Assembly (NCBI GenBank): GCA_937922945.1
Contig: CAKZUP010000157.1
Span: forward strand, 1 to 36,973
Reading direction: 5' to 3'
DNA from: an uncultured Granulosicoccaceae bacterium
Lineage (GTDB): Bacteria > Pseudomonadota > Gammaproteobacteria > Granulosicoccales > Granulosicoccaceae
DNA: 36,973 nucleotides
In this document: positions 7,766 through 15,631 of the stretch, piece after piece
Layout: every line of letters begins with the position of its first letter
How positions within the stretch are numbered: position 1 is the stretch's first letter
Translations under genes and position numbers: made by a program
Notes under the pieces: generated by a model
What the model saw: the letters and a program-made list of their open reading frames with translations, nothing else
Told to the model about the DNA's origin: nothing
Database searches by the model: none

Positions 7766-8287
7766 CTAACTTAACGAACTGTTGGGCGCGTTAGTGTGTA
7801 CAGCATATCCTTGTTCCAATTCTGCGTCGGTAGGCTCACGAACGGCCACTACGACAATTTTAAAATGCAGAATCTGACCCGCCAATGGATGGTTGGCATC
7901 GACCACAACGGTATCATCGTGAATGTCGGTAACGGTTAACATTTCTATATCGTTGGTTTGCTTATTAGAGGCTTTCACGCGCATGCCAACGACCAATTCA
8001 ACACCCGAAAATTGATCCTTGGAAACTTCCTGCACCAACTCTTCTTTGGCATACCCATAACCATCTTCGGGATAAATCACGACATCGAAAGCGTCCCCTT
8101 TGACTCTTCCGGTTAACTCTCGCTCGAGTGCGATCAAGATCGCGTTGGTGTTATGCATATACACCAGAGGCACATTACCCTGCGATGTATCAATGAGTTC
8201 ACCATCCCCATTCTCGAGTCGATAACTTATCGACACCACTACATTGTCATCGATAGGGAGAAGCTGCTCCGACATTTCACTCGACAC
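7766..8287 (-). CDS. SlyD-like FKBP-type peptidyl-prolyl isomerase
   Basis: A 173-residue cytoplasmic FKBP of the SlyD type. The FKBP half-domains (VVVSISYRLENGDGELIDTS at 16-35, and ANHPLAGQILHFKIVVVAVR at 131-150) flank an inserted chaperone flap (about 74-125, with GYGYAKEELVQEVSKDQF). These enzymes speed proline cis-trans isomerisation and bind unfolded chains. The C-terminus (ELEQGYAVHTNAPNSSLS) lacks the histidine/cysteine-rich tail that E. coli SlyD uses to bind nickel, so a role in hydrogenase nickel delivery is unlikely. It starts four bases after the end of the upstream YehS-like gene, so the two are probably co-transcribed. Met5 is an alternative start. Confidence 0.9.
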   Translation of the reverse strand: MSSEMSEQLLPIDDNVVVSISYRLENGDGELIDTSQGNVPLVYMHNTNAILIALERELTGRVKGDAFDVVIYPEDGYGYAKEELVQEVSKDQFSGVELVVGMRVKASNKQTNDIEMLTVTDIHDDTVVVDANHPLAGQILHFKIVVVAVREPTDAELEQGYAVHTNAPNSSLS

Positions 8288-8291
8288 AGTA

Positions 8292-8894
8292 TTAATCCTT
8301 ATCCGTTTTTTTTCTTTGCTCTACCAAACCCGCGATAAACTGGCGGAGCACCTGGTCACCACATTGACGATAGTTACGGGCATCCGGTTTTCTAAATAAC
8401 GCACTCGCCTCGCTTTCGCTCATGGCACTACCGCCCGCTTTCAGGATCTCATGCACGTTGTTTGATCGGAGCGACAAAGCAATGCGTAATTGTTTTAACA
8501 CGACGTTGTTATCCATTTGCTCGGGTTGAGCTCGCCCCGACTCAGAACCGCCGGCATCGGCAGCAGCGGGAGCGGTTTGTTTATTTTTTGTTCGACTGGG
8601 CCAAGGACTTGGCGCTTTCTCTTCTTTAGGGCCACGCTTTTCCAGTATGAGTCCATCGAGAAAGCTGGATATTGTCGCTGCGCTGCAAGGCGCGAACTGT
8701 GGGTCAGTGTCCTTAACTCGCCAGCTGGCGGCCTTGGCCGCGGTCGCTTGTCCACCGCCAAGTTGAATCAACTTGGCCGTTTGCGCATCATCACAGCTCA
8801 GCGCATACCGAAGTCTTCGAAGTAAATCGTTGTTATCCAAGGATATGTTACCAATAAAGTCTGAGTCATTTGGCGCACAGAAACGCGCTGCCAT
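8292..8894 (-). CDS. YehS-like DUF1456 protein with two repeats
   Basis: A 200-residue protein carrying two copies of the DUF1456 domain. The first (about 20-90) has NNDLLRRLRYALSCDDAQ and CSAATISSFLDGLILEKRGPKEE; the second (about 127-192) has NNVVLKQLRIALSLRSNN and YRQCGDQVLRQFIAGL. This two-repeat layout is that of E. coli YehS, whose function is unknown. The first repeat is followed by a longer Ala/Pro-rich linker than usual. The N-terminus extends about 19 residues beyond the usual start; a TTG at residue 19 (before DNNDLLRR) is a possible alternative but also lacks a clear ribosome binding site. It precedes the SlyD-like gene by four bases. Confidence 0.85.
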   Translation of the reverse strand: MAARFCAPNDSDFIGNISLDNNDLLRRLRYALSCDDAQTAKLIQLGGGQATAAKAASWRVKDTDPQFAPCSAATISSFLDGLILEKRGPKEEKAPSPWPSRTKNKQTAPAAADAGGSESGRAQPEQMDNNVVLKQLRIALSLRSNNVHEILKAGGSAMSESEASALFRKPDARNYRQCGDQVLRQFIAGLVEQRKKTDKD

Positions 8895-8993
8895 GCAGTA
8901 ATGGTATCAGCCCTGAGGTTGTAAGCGGTGATCTGAACTAGACGATACAATGGCGCGCGTGATAGCAAAATGCAGATGCCGTCTAGAAGTAAC

Positions 8994-9013
8994 GTTAATT
9001 CGTGTGAATTAAC
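8994..9013. promoter_or_regulatory. Perfect dyad, candidate operator upstream of the HhH/OmpA cluster
   Basis: GTTAATTC-GTGT-GAATTAAC is a perfect 8-bp inverted repeat around four bases. It overlaps a second near-palindrome, GTGTGAATTAACTCAC (9002-9017). It lies about 130 bases before the start of the gene at 9145 and 100 bases before the divergent YehS-like gene, a suitable place for a regulator. No regulator can be assigned. Confidence 0.45.
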
Positions 9014-9144
9014 TCACAATTATCAGCGTTGCGATTTCGTCAGCCTGTGCGTTTTTGTATTATGTAACATTACTGACACGCTGCAGATGGCACTCACTTT
9101 GCTCTGCCACCAAGGCCAAGCACTCGGAAGTTATTGACGTTTAA

Positions 9145-9960
9145 ATGGACTCATTTGTACCTGACAATTGGTTTTGGTTAGCGCTGTACCTGATCGTTAC
9201 ATTGGTTATTGGTTACATGCTCGGCTCACGGCTGGCTCGCAGGCAAAAGCGAGAGCTTCAGCGAGAACTCAACAAACAAAGCCTGGACATGCTCGATGTT
9301 AAATCAGAGCATGCAAAGCTAGCCAAATTCCTTGGCCAATCAAATCGCAAAGACCGTCTGCTGAAACTAACGCTCACCCAACTCACAGAAGCAAACCAAC
9401 GTGCAGACATGCTGCAGCGTCGCATTGAACATATCGAAAAACAACATTACATCCGGTCCTCCCGATTACAATTGCTGGCAACTCAAGCGGCTGAAAAAGC
9501 ACGCCGAGCCAGTCAGATTGCCGCACGTGCCACTAGCCATCTGAAACGTCTGGAGAAAACCCTCCCTCAAACCCAGACCATCAATGCCCCACCGCCAAAA
9601 TCCTATGGACAAGCTGCGGCAGTCCCGGTGAAGGTTGTCGATCAAAAATCGCCCGAGGCACATCACGAAGCAATTATGCGTGTATCGAATCGGGATTCAG
9701 CCAGATTCACTCGGCTGCGCTCCAGCAACGAGGAACAATGCTTCAACTCTGCAAACCTACAAGCCATCGAGGGCATCGATCCTCAAGTTGAGAAAAAGCT
9801 AAATCAAGTGGGAATACACCGAGTTGAACAACTCGCCAATATGAGCGATACCGACCTTGCCGCGCTAAGTGTTGTTGTTGGCATCCCTGCCAATGCCGAT
9901 AGCGACACGAATTATACTGCTGCATGGAAAGGTGGTGCGCAAAGATTGCTCAATCAGTAA
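9145..9960 (+). CDS. Membrane-anchored coiled-coil protein with C-terminal helix-hairpin-helix-like domain
   Basis: A 271-residue protein. One N-terminal helix (about 9-29) is followed by a basic stop-transfer stretch (SRLARRQKRELQRELNKQ), so the bulk is expected in the cytoplasm. Residues 35-140 are a long charged coiled coil; 141-200 are variable linker. The C-terminus (about 203-270) has LQAIEGIDPQVEKKLNQVGI and RVEQLANMSDTDLAALS, resembling the H3TH/helix-hairpin-helix domain of the predicted 5' nuclease group COG3743. Such domains bind DNA or act as protein adaptors; no catalytic residues are visible, so nuclease activity should not be assumed. The third gene of the cluster (10899) has the same plan. 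The ribosome binding site before ATG 9145 is weak. Confidence 0.75.
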   Translation: MDSFVPDNWFWLALYLIVTLVIGYMLGSRLARRQKRELQRELNKQSLDMLDVKSEHAKLAKFLGQSNRKDRLLKLTLTQLTEANQRADMLQRRIEHIEKQHYIRSSRLQLLATQAAEKARRASQIAARATSHLKRLEKTLPQTQTINAPPPKSYGQAAAVPVKVVDQKSPEAHHEAIMRVSNRDSARFTRLRSSNEEQCFNSANLQAIEGIDPQVEKKLNQVGIHRVEQLANMSDTDLAALSVVVGIPANADSDTNYTAAWKGGAQRLLNQ

Positions 9961-10132
9961 CGATACAACAACCCTCCTGCAAGTCTAAAACTTCACCCGA
10001 TTAGTTGTCGGTTCAAGATCGATTGATCATTTTTCAACCAGATCTTTCTGTCTGCATTTGAATACAGGTTAGATTGCCGTCCCGCAGTGGCCATTTACGT
10101 TCGATATTTGCCAAACGCAACACACACTAATT

Positions 10133-10159
10133 TTGCAAACCTGTTCAACCTGTTATTAT
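10133..10159 (+). promoter_or_regulatory. Possible promoter giving a leaderless transcript for the OmpA-like gene
   Basis: TTGCAA (10133-10138) and TATTAT (10154-10159) are spaced by 15 bases, a little short. The -10 ends seven bases before ATG 10167, and no ribosome binding site is visible, so transcription would begin at or next to the start codon. A direct repeat AACCTGTT (10138-10145 and 10147-10154) fills the spacer and could be a regulator site. Confidence 0.35.
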
Positions 10160-10166
10160 CCCCAGC

Positions 10167-10874
10167 ATGCAAAACGCAGCTTCCTCATTAGAGTTTCACG
10201 AATCTGAAACGCCAAGTATTTGGCCATGGGTTATTGCCTGTATCGCTATCATACTGTTAGCCGTTTCCGTCCGTTCAGATCTTACGCATATTCCACGATC
10301 ACTCAGCCGAACCGCACATGTTGTTGCTCAGGAAGCTGGCGCTTCCAATATCGATATATCGATCGATGGCCGTGACCTAAGCGTGACAGGTGAGCTTAAA
10401 CCCGGTGTGAACCGAGACGCGCTCGTTTCATCTCTTAGTAGTATTGACGGTGTTCGTGTCGTAATAGACGACATGACTGAGTTCGATCCGCAAAAACAGG
10501 CTCAAATTGAATTGCTTGGTTTCAAGGAAGGCTTGGCGAGCATAGATTACTCTGAAGTCAGTTTCGAACGCGGTAGTGCATCGTTAAGCAGTCAAAGCAC
10601 GCCAGCGCTCATGCAATTGGTGCAGGTGCTCAGAACCTACCCACAGTTTCGGATCCGTATTTCTGGTCACACAGACAACACAGGTCGGGCTGAAGTCAAT
10701 TTACGCATTAGTCGGCAACGCGCCAGCGCCGTAGCCGATTTCTTGATCGACAACAACATCAATCCTAATCAGGTTATTGCGCAAGGCTACGGTGCTACCC
10801 GTCCCATTGCAGACAACAGCACTGAAAATGGACGTGCAGCCAATCGCCGAATTGAAATTAGTTATGTCAATTAA
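10167..10874 (+). CDS. BON-like plus OmpA-family envelope protein
   Basis: A 235-residue protein with one hydrophobic segment near the N-terminus (about 18-35) that acts as a membrane anchor or uncleaved signal. Residues 45-103 resemble a BON domain (ISIDGRDLSVTGELKPGVNR, IDGVRVVIDDM). Residues 115-235 are an OmpA C-terminal domain that binds peptidoglycan: SFERGSASLSS, IRISGHTDNTGR, NLRISRQRASAV, VIAQGYGATRPIADN and NRRIEISYV. The ligand-binding aspartate (D170) and arginine (R185) are present. A BON plus OmpA layout with one transmembrane helix resembles mycobacterial ArfA (OmpATb). The protein should sit in the inner membrane and grip the cell wall from the periplasmic side. It lies between two membrane-anchored helix-hairpin-helix proteins, 24 bases before the second. 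Confidence 0.85.
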   Translation: MQNAASSLEFHESETPSIWPWVIACIAIILLAVSVRSDLTHIPRSLSRTAHVVAQEAGASNIDISIDGRDLSVTGELKPGVNRDALVSSLSSIDGVRVVIDDMTEFDPQKQAQIELLGFKEGLASIDYSEVSFERGSASLSSQSTPALMQLVQVLRTYPQFRIRISGHTDNTGRAEVNLRISRQRASAVADFLIDNNINPNQVIAQGYGATRPIADNSTENGRAANRRIEISYVN

Positions 10875-10898
10875 CTCACTCACGAACGGGAGAATGGT

Positions 10899-12113
10899 GT
10901 GATTTACCTTTTTTCTCAAATAGCCATCAGTCTTGCGCTCGCAGCCATCGTTGGCGGTGCCATTGGTTGGTTAGCCCATAGGGCGCGCGCTGGAAAACAA
11001 ATTCGACATCTTCAGCAAGTTGTTGCGCGACAACAGCAACACGTGAATGAAGCTCAGACTGAAGTCAGTATTATCGCTGGGGACTTTGATGATCTGAAGC
11101 ACCGATCAGAATCTGAGATAAACCTACTGAAGCAGGAAAACCAAAAAATTCCAGCATTGCATCAAAATCTTGAAAAAAGCCAACTGCTGGTTCGCCAACT
11201 GATGCAGCAGCATAAGGCAGAGCTCGACGAAGTCGTTGCCGAAAACGAAAAGCTTGTTTCCAAGTCAAAGTTGGTCGACGAGCGTGAACAGGCAGTAACC
11301 AAGTTGCAAGCAGAGCTTGAAAGTAAGCGACTATCCACACGCGCTGGTGTAGCCGCGAATAGCGTTGAAAAAAACGTTGCAGACAAGCCTGTTAGCGAAA
11401 AGAGTGGTCTGGCCGAACAAGCAGAGATGCCCTTAACCGATAATCACATCACGGCTAATGCAGTACCAACCGATCGGGAACCCGCTCTCAACGATTCGGA
11501 AATCGCCAAAGACAAGCACGTAGCAAGCGGCCGTTCCGCAACTGCACATGCCGAAAAAGCGCTTGATACCAACAGCACGAGTAATGTCGAACCAAACAAC
11601 GCAGTAGACGATCAAGCAGCAATTAAAAAAACCCGCTTGCCACTGTCGGGTAACACTATCGAACTGAATTCGGGCTTGGCTATTGCCTCGGCTGAGAACG
11701 ACAGTATGCACACAGCAGTGCCCAGTGCCGCCGAAACTGAAGCGGAACTCAAAGCCTTACGCGACCAATTGGCCGAAGATGCACCTGCACACCCAACACC
11801 CACCGTCACACTGGATCAACACAATAAGCCACAAACACTGTCTGAAACAGAAGTCGATGACGCGGAGTTGGAACCGTTATTCGATCCAGTTGAACAACAC
11901 GACGATTTAAAACAAATTTTCGGTATCGGACCGGTTACAGAGAAAACACTGAACAAGCTCGGTATTACGGCCTATTCACAACTGGCTGAACTTAAACAGC
12001 ACGATATTGAAAAAATAGCCGACGCATTGCAAATCTTTCCTGGCCGCATCGAAAGAGATAATTGGGTAGGCAGCGCGCGCTCCCAACTCGAGGAAGTGCT
12101 CGAAGATCTCTAA
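10899..12113 (+). CDS. Second membrane-anchored coiled-coil protein with C-terminal helix-hairpin-helix-like domain
   Basis: A 404-residue protein with the same plan as the gene at 9145: an N-terminal helix (about 5-26), a basic stretch, a coiled coil (30-145), a long acidic low-complexity linker (150-325), and a C-terminal H3TH-like domain (335-404) with DDLKQIFGIGPVTEKTLNKLGI and AYSQLAELKQHDIEKIADAL. The GIGP hairpin is more canonical than GIDP in the first paralogue. The start is GTG 10899 with GGGAG six bases upstream; the nearby ATG 10894 is out of frame and stops at once. It follows the OmpA-like gene by 24 bases, so the two are co-transcribed. Its role is unknown; the domain could contact DNA or a partner protein under the inner membrane. 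Confidence 0.78.
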   Translation: MIYLFSQIAISLALAAIVGGAIGWLAHRARAGKQIRHLQQVVARQQQHVNEAQTEVSIIAGDFDDLKHRSESEINLLKQENQKIPALHQNLEKSQLLVRQLMQQHKAELDEVVAENEKLVSKSKLVDEREQAVTKLQAELESKRLSTRAGVAANSVEKNVADKPVSEKSGLAEQAEMPLTDNHITANAVPTDREPALNDSEIAKDKHVASGRSATAHAEKALDTNSTSNVEPNNAVDDQAAIKKTRLPLSGNTIELNSGLAIASAENDSMHTAVPSAAETEAELKALRDQLAEDAPAHPTPTVTLDQHNKPQTLSETEVDDAELEPLFDPVEQHDDLKQIFGIGPVTEKTLNKLGITAYSQLAELKQHDIEKIADALQIFPGRIERDNWVGSARSQLEEVLEDL

Positions 12114-12226
12114 TCCACGGATTTTGCAGGTTTTTTGAGGTAACGTGTAGCACAACAGTGGCGTAAGCCTTGCTACATTCCAGACTATAAACAGTCTATC
12201 TGCCTGACAATTAAACTTCAAAAATC

Positions 12227-13705
12227 GTGCTATCTCTGCGACAACAAACCGCCATAGGTGCCTGCCTGCTCGGCTGTTCATTGACACTGCCCTCGTATGG
12301 GCAGGATGTCAGTACGTTATCCGATTTTCTGCCATGCACCATTGGCAACGGCGCGGGCCTGCTGGACGCCCAGTGTTCAACATTAACCGTTCCACTTGAC
12401 TACCAGAATCCTGACGGCCCAACAATAGACCTGCGCGTCGCTAAATTGACATCGCGCAGTAAAAATCCGCAACCAGATGCATTTACACTGCTTGCTGGCG
12501 GTCCGGGTCAGTCTGCAACAGAATCGTTCCCATCTGTGAGTAATGCGTTCCGGCACATCCGAGCAGAGCGAGATATTGTGTTGCTCGATCAGCGCGGCAC
12601 TGGTGAATCGAACAAGCTTACCTGCCCAAACGATGACGATAACCTGCAACCATTAATGTTCGATGCTGCACGCGCCGAAGAAGCGGCCAAGCGTTGTTTT
12701 GAGTCATTAGAAAACGATCCACAATTTTTTACTACCAGTGTTGCAATAAAAGATCTTGAACTGCTCAGAGAAACGTTGGCCATTCCGCAATGGAATTTAT
12801 ACGGCGTGTCGTACGGGACACGAGTGGGCTTGCATTACCTGCGACGCTACCCTTCCAGTGTTCGAACTATCGTACTGGACGCGGTCGTCCCTCCAGAAGT
12901 TGCTCTTGGACCCGAGAGCGCCCTGTCGGCACAGCGTGCTCTACTTCGTTTATTCGATCGTTGTGAGAACGACGCAGGCTGCAACGAGGCATTTCCGCGA
13001 TTGCGTAGCGGAACGCTTGCATTACTGGACTCATTAAAACAACAGCCAGTCGATATTCAATTCGAAGATATAAGCACCGGTAAACTGAAGGAGATTACGT
13101 TCACCGACCGTCACTTAGCCGTGACAATGAGATTAATGTCGTACAGTGCCTACGGGAATGCCATTTTGCCTTCCATGCTTTATGACGCTATCGACAATGA
13201 TAATTTTGCATCATTAGCACGGCAAGCACAGTTGCAAGTGACAGGATTAAACGAAACTCTGGCAGGTGGCATGTACAACGCCGTTATCTGCACTGAAGAC
13301 GAACCATTTATTAACCATGAGCTTGATCGCTCTGAACTGGAAGCAACTTATCTCGGTGCTGAACTGCTCGACGCGATGCGCAGCCATTGCAAAGCTTGGG
13401 ATGCTGGCATTATCGATGATGATTTCAAAACACCCGTAGTGTCGGATACACCAGCCCTGCTGCTTTCTGGTAGCGACGACCCCATTACACCTCCGGCCTA
13501 TGCTGAACAAGTTATGCAACACATGAGCAATGCAAAGCACATTGTTAATAAGGATCAAGCGCATATGCAAGCAGCGTTGGGTTGCCTGCCAAAATTAATG
13601 GCTGAATTTATCAAAACCACATCGGTCAACGATTTGCCTGATGGTTGTCTGCATCGACTCAGTCCGCAAGCTTTTTTTGTGGATGCGAATGGTCCCCTAC
13701 CATGA
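12227..13705 (+). CDS. Secreted alpha/beta hydrolase (TAP-like peptidase family)
   Basis: A 492-residue serine hydrolase resembling tripeptidyl aminopeptidases and proline iminopeptidase-like enzymes. Residues 1-25 form a signal peptide ending near SYGQ-DV. The oxyanion-hole motif LLAGGPGQS (88-96), DQRGTGES (121-128) and the nucleophile elbow GVSYG (Ser195) are followed by the acid GSDDP (Asp417 or Asp418) and a histidine in KDQAHMQ (His446), so the triad looks complete. Six or more cysteines suggest periplasmic disulfides. The expected role is peptide or ester hydrolysis in the envelope; the substrate cannot be read from sequence. Start is GTG 12227; its ribosome binding site is not clear. 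The stop overlaps the next gene's start (ATGA at 13702-13705), so it is coupled to the NatA-like transporter gene. Confidence 0.85.
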   Translation: MLSLRQQTAIGACLLGCSLTLPSYGQDVSTLSDFLPCTIGNGAGLLDAQCSTLTVPLDYQNPDGPTIDLRVAKLTSRSKNPQPDAFTLLAGGPGQSATESFPSVSNAFRHIRAERDIVLLDQRGTGESNKLTCPNDDDNLQPLMFDAARAEEAAKRCFESLENDPQFFTTSVAIKDLELLRETLAIPQWNLYGVSYGTRVGLHYLRRYPSSVRTIVLDAVVPPEVALGPESALSAQRALLRLFDRCENDAGCNEAFPRLRSGTLALLDSLKQQPVDIQFEDISTGKLKEITFTDRHLAVTMRLMSYSAYGNAILPSMLYDAIDNDNFASLARQAQLQVTGLNETLAGGMYNAVICTEDEPFINHELDRSELEATYLGAELLDAMRSHCKAWDAGIIDDDFKTPVVSDTPALLLSGSDDPITPPAYAEQVMQHMSNAKHIVNKDQAHMQAALGCLPKLMAEFIKTTSVNDLPDGCLHRLSPQAFFVDANGPLP

Positions 13706-14451
13706 TAAGGGCAACACAACTAAAAAAATCCTTTGCCAAACCCGGCTCTTCAAAGAAGAACGATAAGGTATTGGCCGTTCAGGAGGTGAGTTTCACCGCC
13801 GAAGATGGGCAAGTAACAGGATTGCTCGGTCCGAACGGTGCTGGTAAGTCGACTACGCTGCGAATGCTGGCCACGCTGATAAAACCAGATGAAGGCAATG
13901 CCCAAATCGATGGATTCGATGTTCAACATAACATACAGGAAGTTCGTAAGCAGCTTGGGTTCATGCCTCACAACGCCGGTATCTACCCTCGGCTAAGCGC
14001 GCGTGAGAATATTCACTACTACGCTCGTCTTTGCGGTTTAAAACGATCCGACGCCAGGCAACGCGCTAACGAGCTTCTACAGCAACTCGACATGGAAAGT
14101 TTTGCTGATAGGCGCTCAGCCGGATTTTCACAAGGTCAGCGCACCAAAGTCGCACTGGCCCGTGCACTGGTCCATTCCCCTCAAACATTGATGCTGGATG
14201 AACCTACCAATGGGCTGGATGTTATGGCTACACGAGGTTTGCGCAACATTATTCGCGACCTTGCAAAGCAAGGTCATTGCGTGTTGTTTTCCAGTCACAT
14301 TATGCAAGAGGTATCAGCGCTATGTGATCACATTGCGATTATCTCCGACGGCAAAATTGCAATGACAGACAGTCTTGAGGGCATAAAGACAAAGACCGGC
14401 GAGAACGATTTGGAAGATGCCTTCGTCAGAGCCATAGGCGAAACACCATGA
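13702..14451 (+). CDS. NatA-like ABC exporter ATP-binding protein
   Basis: A 249-residue ABC ATPase of the ABC-2/NatA type. It has Walker A GPNGAGKST, a Q-loop region (LGFMPHNAGIYPRLSARENI), signature FSQGQRTKVALARAL, Walker B LMLDEPTNGLD and the switch histidine (SSHIM). The leucine after Walker B and the short C-terminal domain fit exporter ATPases. Start ATG 13702 overlaps the hydrolase stop by four bases (ATGA); a longer frame from 13645 would extend it into the hydrolase and is rejected. Its own stop overlaps the permease start in the same way. It should power export of an unknown substrate with the NatB-like permease; in Bacillus the NatAB pair extrudes sodium. Confidence 0.93.
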   Translation: MIRATQLKKSFAKPGSSKKNDKVLAVQEVSFTAEDGQVTGLLGPNGAGKSTTLRMLATLIKPDEGNAQIDGFDVQHNIQEVRKQLGFMPHNAGIYPRLSARENIHYYARLCGLKRSDARQRANELLQQLDMESFADRRSAGFSQGQRTKVALARALVHSPQTLMLDEPTNGLDVMATRGLRNIIRDLAKQGHCVLFSSHIMQEVSALCDHIAIISDGKIAMTDSLEGIKTKTGENDLEDAFVRAIGETP

Positions 14452-15614
14452 GATTTCTGGTGGTCATGTTCAAGGAAATAATCGACAACTTGCGAGACAA
14501 GCAAACCGTCTTTTATGCCTTGTTATTCGGTCCGGTTCTTATGCCGCTGATACTCGGCGGCTCCATAATCATCAGCTTGAAACAGTTATCGATAGACTTC
14601 GATCAGGTGACGCCACTGGCAGTGGTGAACGCGGAACTGGCGCCGAATTTAATGACGTTTCTGCACAGCAATAATATCGACGTGGTCGAAGCACCGGATG
14701 AGCCGGAAAAAGCGGTTCGACGCGGTGACTCACCTGTGGTTCTAAAAGTCATGCCAAGCTTTAGCGATGCACTTAGAGCCGGGAAACCAGCGCCGCTTAC
14801 ACTGTTCGTTAGTGATGCTGATAAAAAGTCCACGCGTGAAGCACGTAAAGTCGTTGCGTTGCTCAACGCATATGAACGAACAATTAATGCACTACGCATG
14901 CAACACCGTGGCATTGACCCAAACGTATTCAATAGCCTTGATATCAGTCGCGAAGATGTATCTCGAGACGGCGCTGGTGGTCAGCTACTCGCATCGTTGC
15001 TTCCGTTTCTATTAATTATATCGATGGTTATGGGTGGGTTCTATCTGGCTATCGACACCACCGCCGGAGAACGCGAACGACAATCACTTGAACCACTGTT
15101 GAGCCTGCCCCTCAATAGACGAGAGCTGGTGCTGGGTAAATTCGGAGCGACGCTGTGCTTCGTTGCATTATCCGGAATCTTGACGTCGATCAGTGTATTT
15201 TTTCTGTTTCAGTTCTTTCCCACCGATCTAATTGGAGGTGGGCTGCATTTCGATGCCCCAACCATATTCAAGTCGTTTTTAGTCGCATCGCCATTAATCG
15301 CGTTTATCGCCGCCGTATTAATTACTGTTTCCGCTTTTACCCGCAGCTCAAAAGAAGCACAAACCTATCTCGGCGTGCTGATGGTAATTCCAATGGCACC
15401 GTTCTTTATCTTGCAGTTTGTGACCATTCGGTCTGAATTGGCAATCATGCCCATTCCTATGATGAGTCAGTATCAACTGCTCGAACGAACTGTGCTGGGT
15501 GACCCTATTCCAGCTTTATATATAATATTGTCTGCTGGCGGTACGTTCATCGCCACCGCATTTATGCTGCTTGTTGCAATACGACTTTATTCCCGCGATC
15601 GCATATTGATGTAA
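14448..15614 (+). CDS. NatB-like ABC-2 permease
   Basis: A 388-residue ABC-2 permease. Transmembrane helix one is about 20-42; residues 45-175 form an extracytoplasmic domain (TPLAVVNAELAPNLMTFLHSN region); then five further helices lie at about 180-200, 226-250, 282-300, 315-340 and 352-378. Between helices two and three it carries the cytoplasmic coupling motif TTAGERERQSLEPLLSLPL, which is diagnostic of the NatB/ABC-2 family. Start ATG 14448 overlaps the ATPase stop. It is followed 17 bases later by the LacI-sensor-GGDEF-EAL gene. The substrate is unknown; sodium, lipids, drugs and peptides are all handled by relatives. Confidence 0.9.
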   Translation: MRFLVVMFKEIIDNLRDKQTVFYALLFGPVLMPLILGGSIIISLKQLSIDFDQVTPLAVVNAELAPNLMTFLHSNNIDVVEAPDEPEKAVRRGDSPVVLKVMPSFSDALRAGKPAPLTLFVSDADKKSTREARKVVALLNAYERTINALRMQHRGIDPNVFNSLDISREDVSRDGAGGQLLASLLPFLLIISMVMGGFYLAIDTTAGERERQSLEPLLSLPLNRRELVLGKFGATLCFVALSGILTSISVFFLFQFFPTDLIGGGLHFDAPTIFKSFLVASPLIAFIAAVLITVSAFTRSSKEAQTYLGVLMVIPMAPFFILQFVTIRSELAIMPIPMMSQYQLLERTVLGDPIPALYIILSAGGTFIATAFMLLVAIRLYSRDRILM

Positions 15615-15631
15615 CGACGGGCTGTATAAAT

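Noticed and set aside
8495-8825. Open frames on both strands inside the YehS-like gene
   Set aside because: They are shadows in other frames of a gene with two clear DUF1456 repeats.
9990-10040. T-loop-like GGTTCAAGATC suggesting a tRNA
   Set aside because: No acceptor stem, anticodon arm or D-arm could be assembled around it.
13645-13701. Longer N-terminus for the NatA-like ATPase
   Set aside because: It would run inside the hydrolase gene; ATG 13702 overlaps the hydrolase stop by four bases and begins the conserved domain directly.
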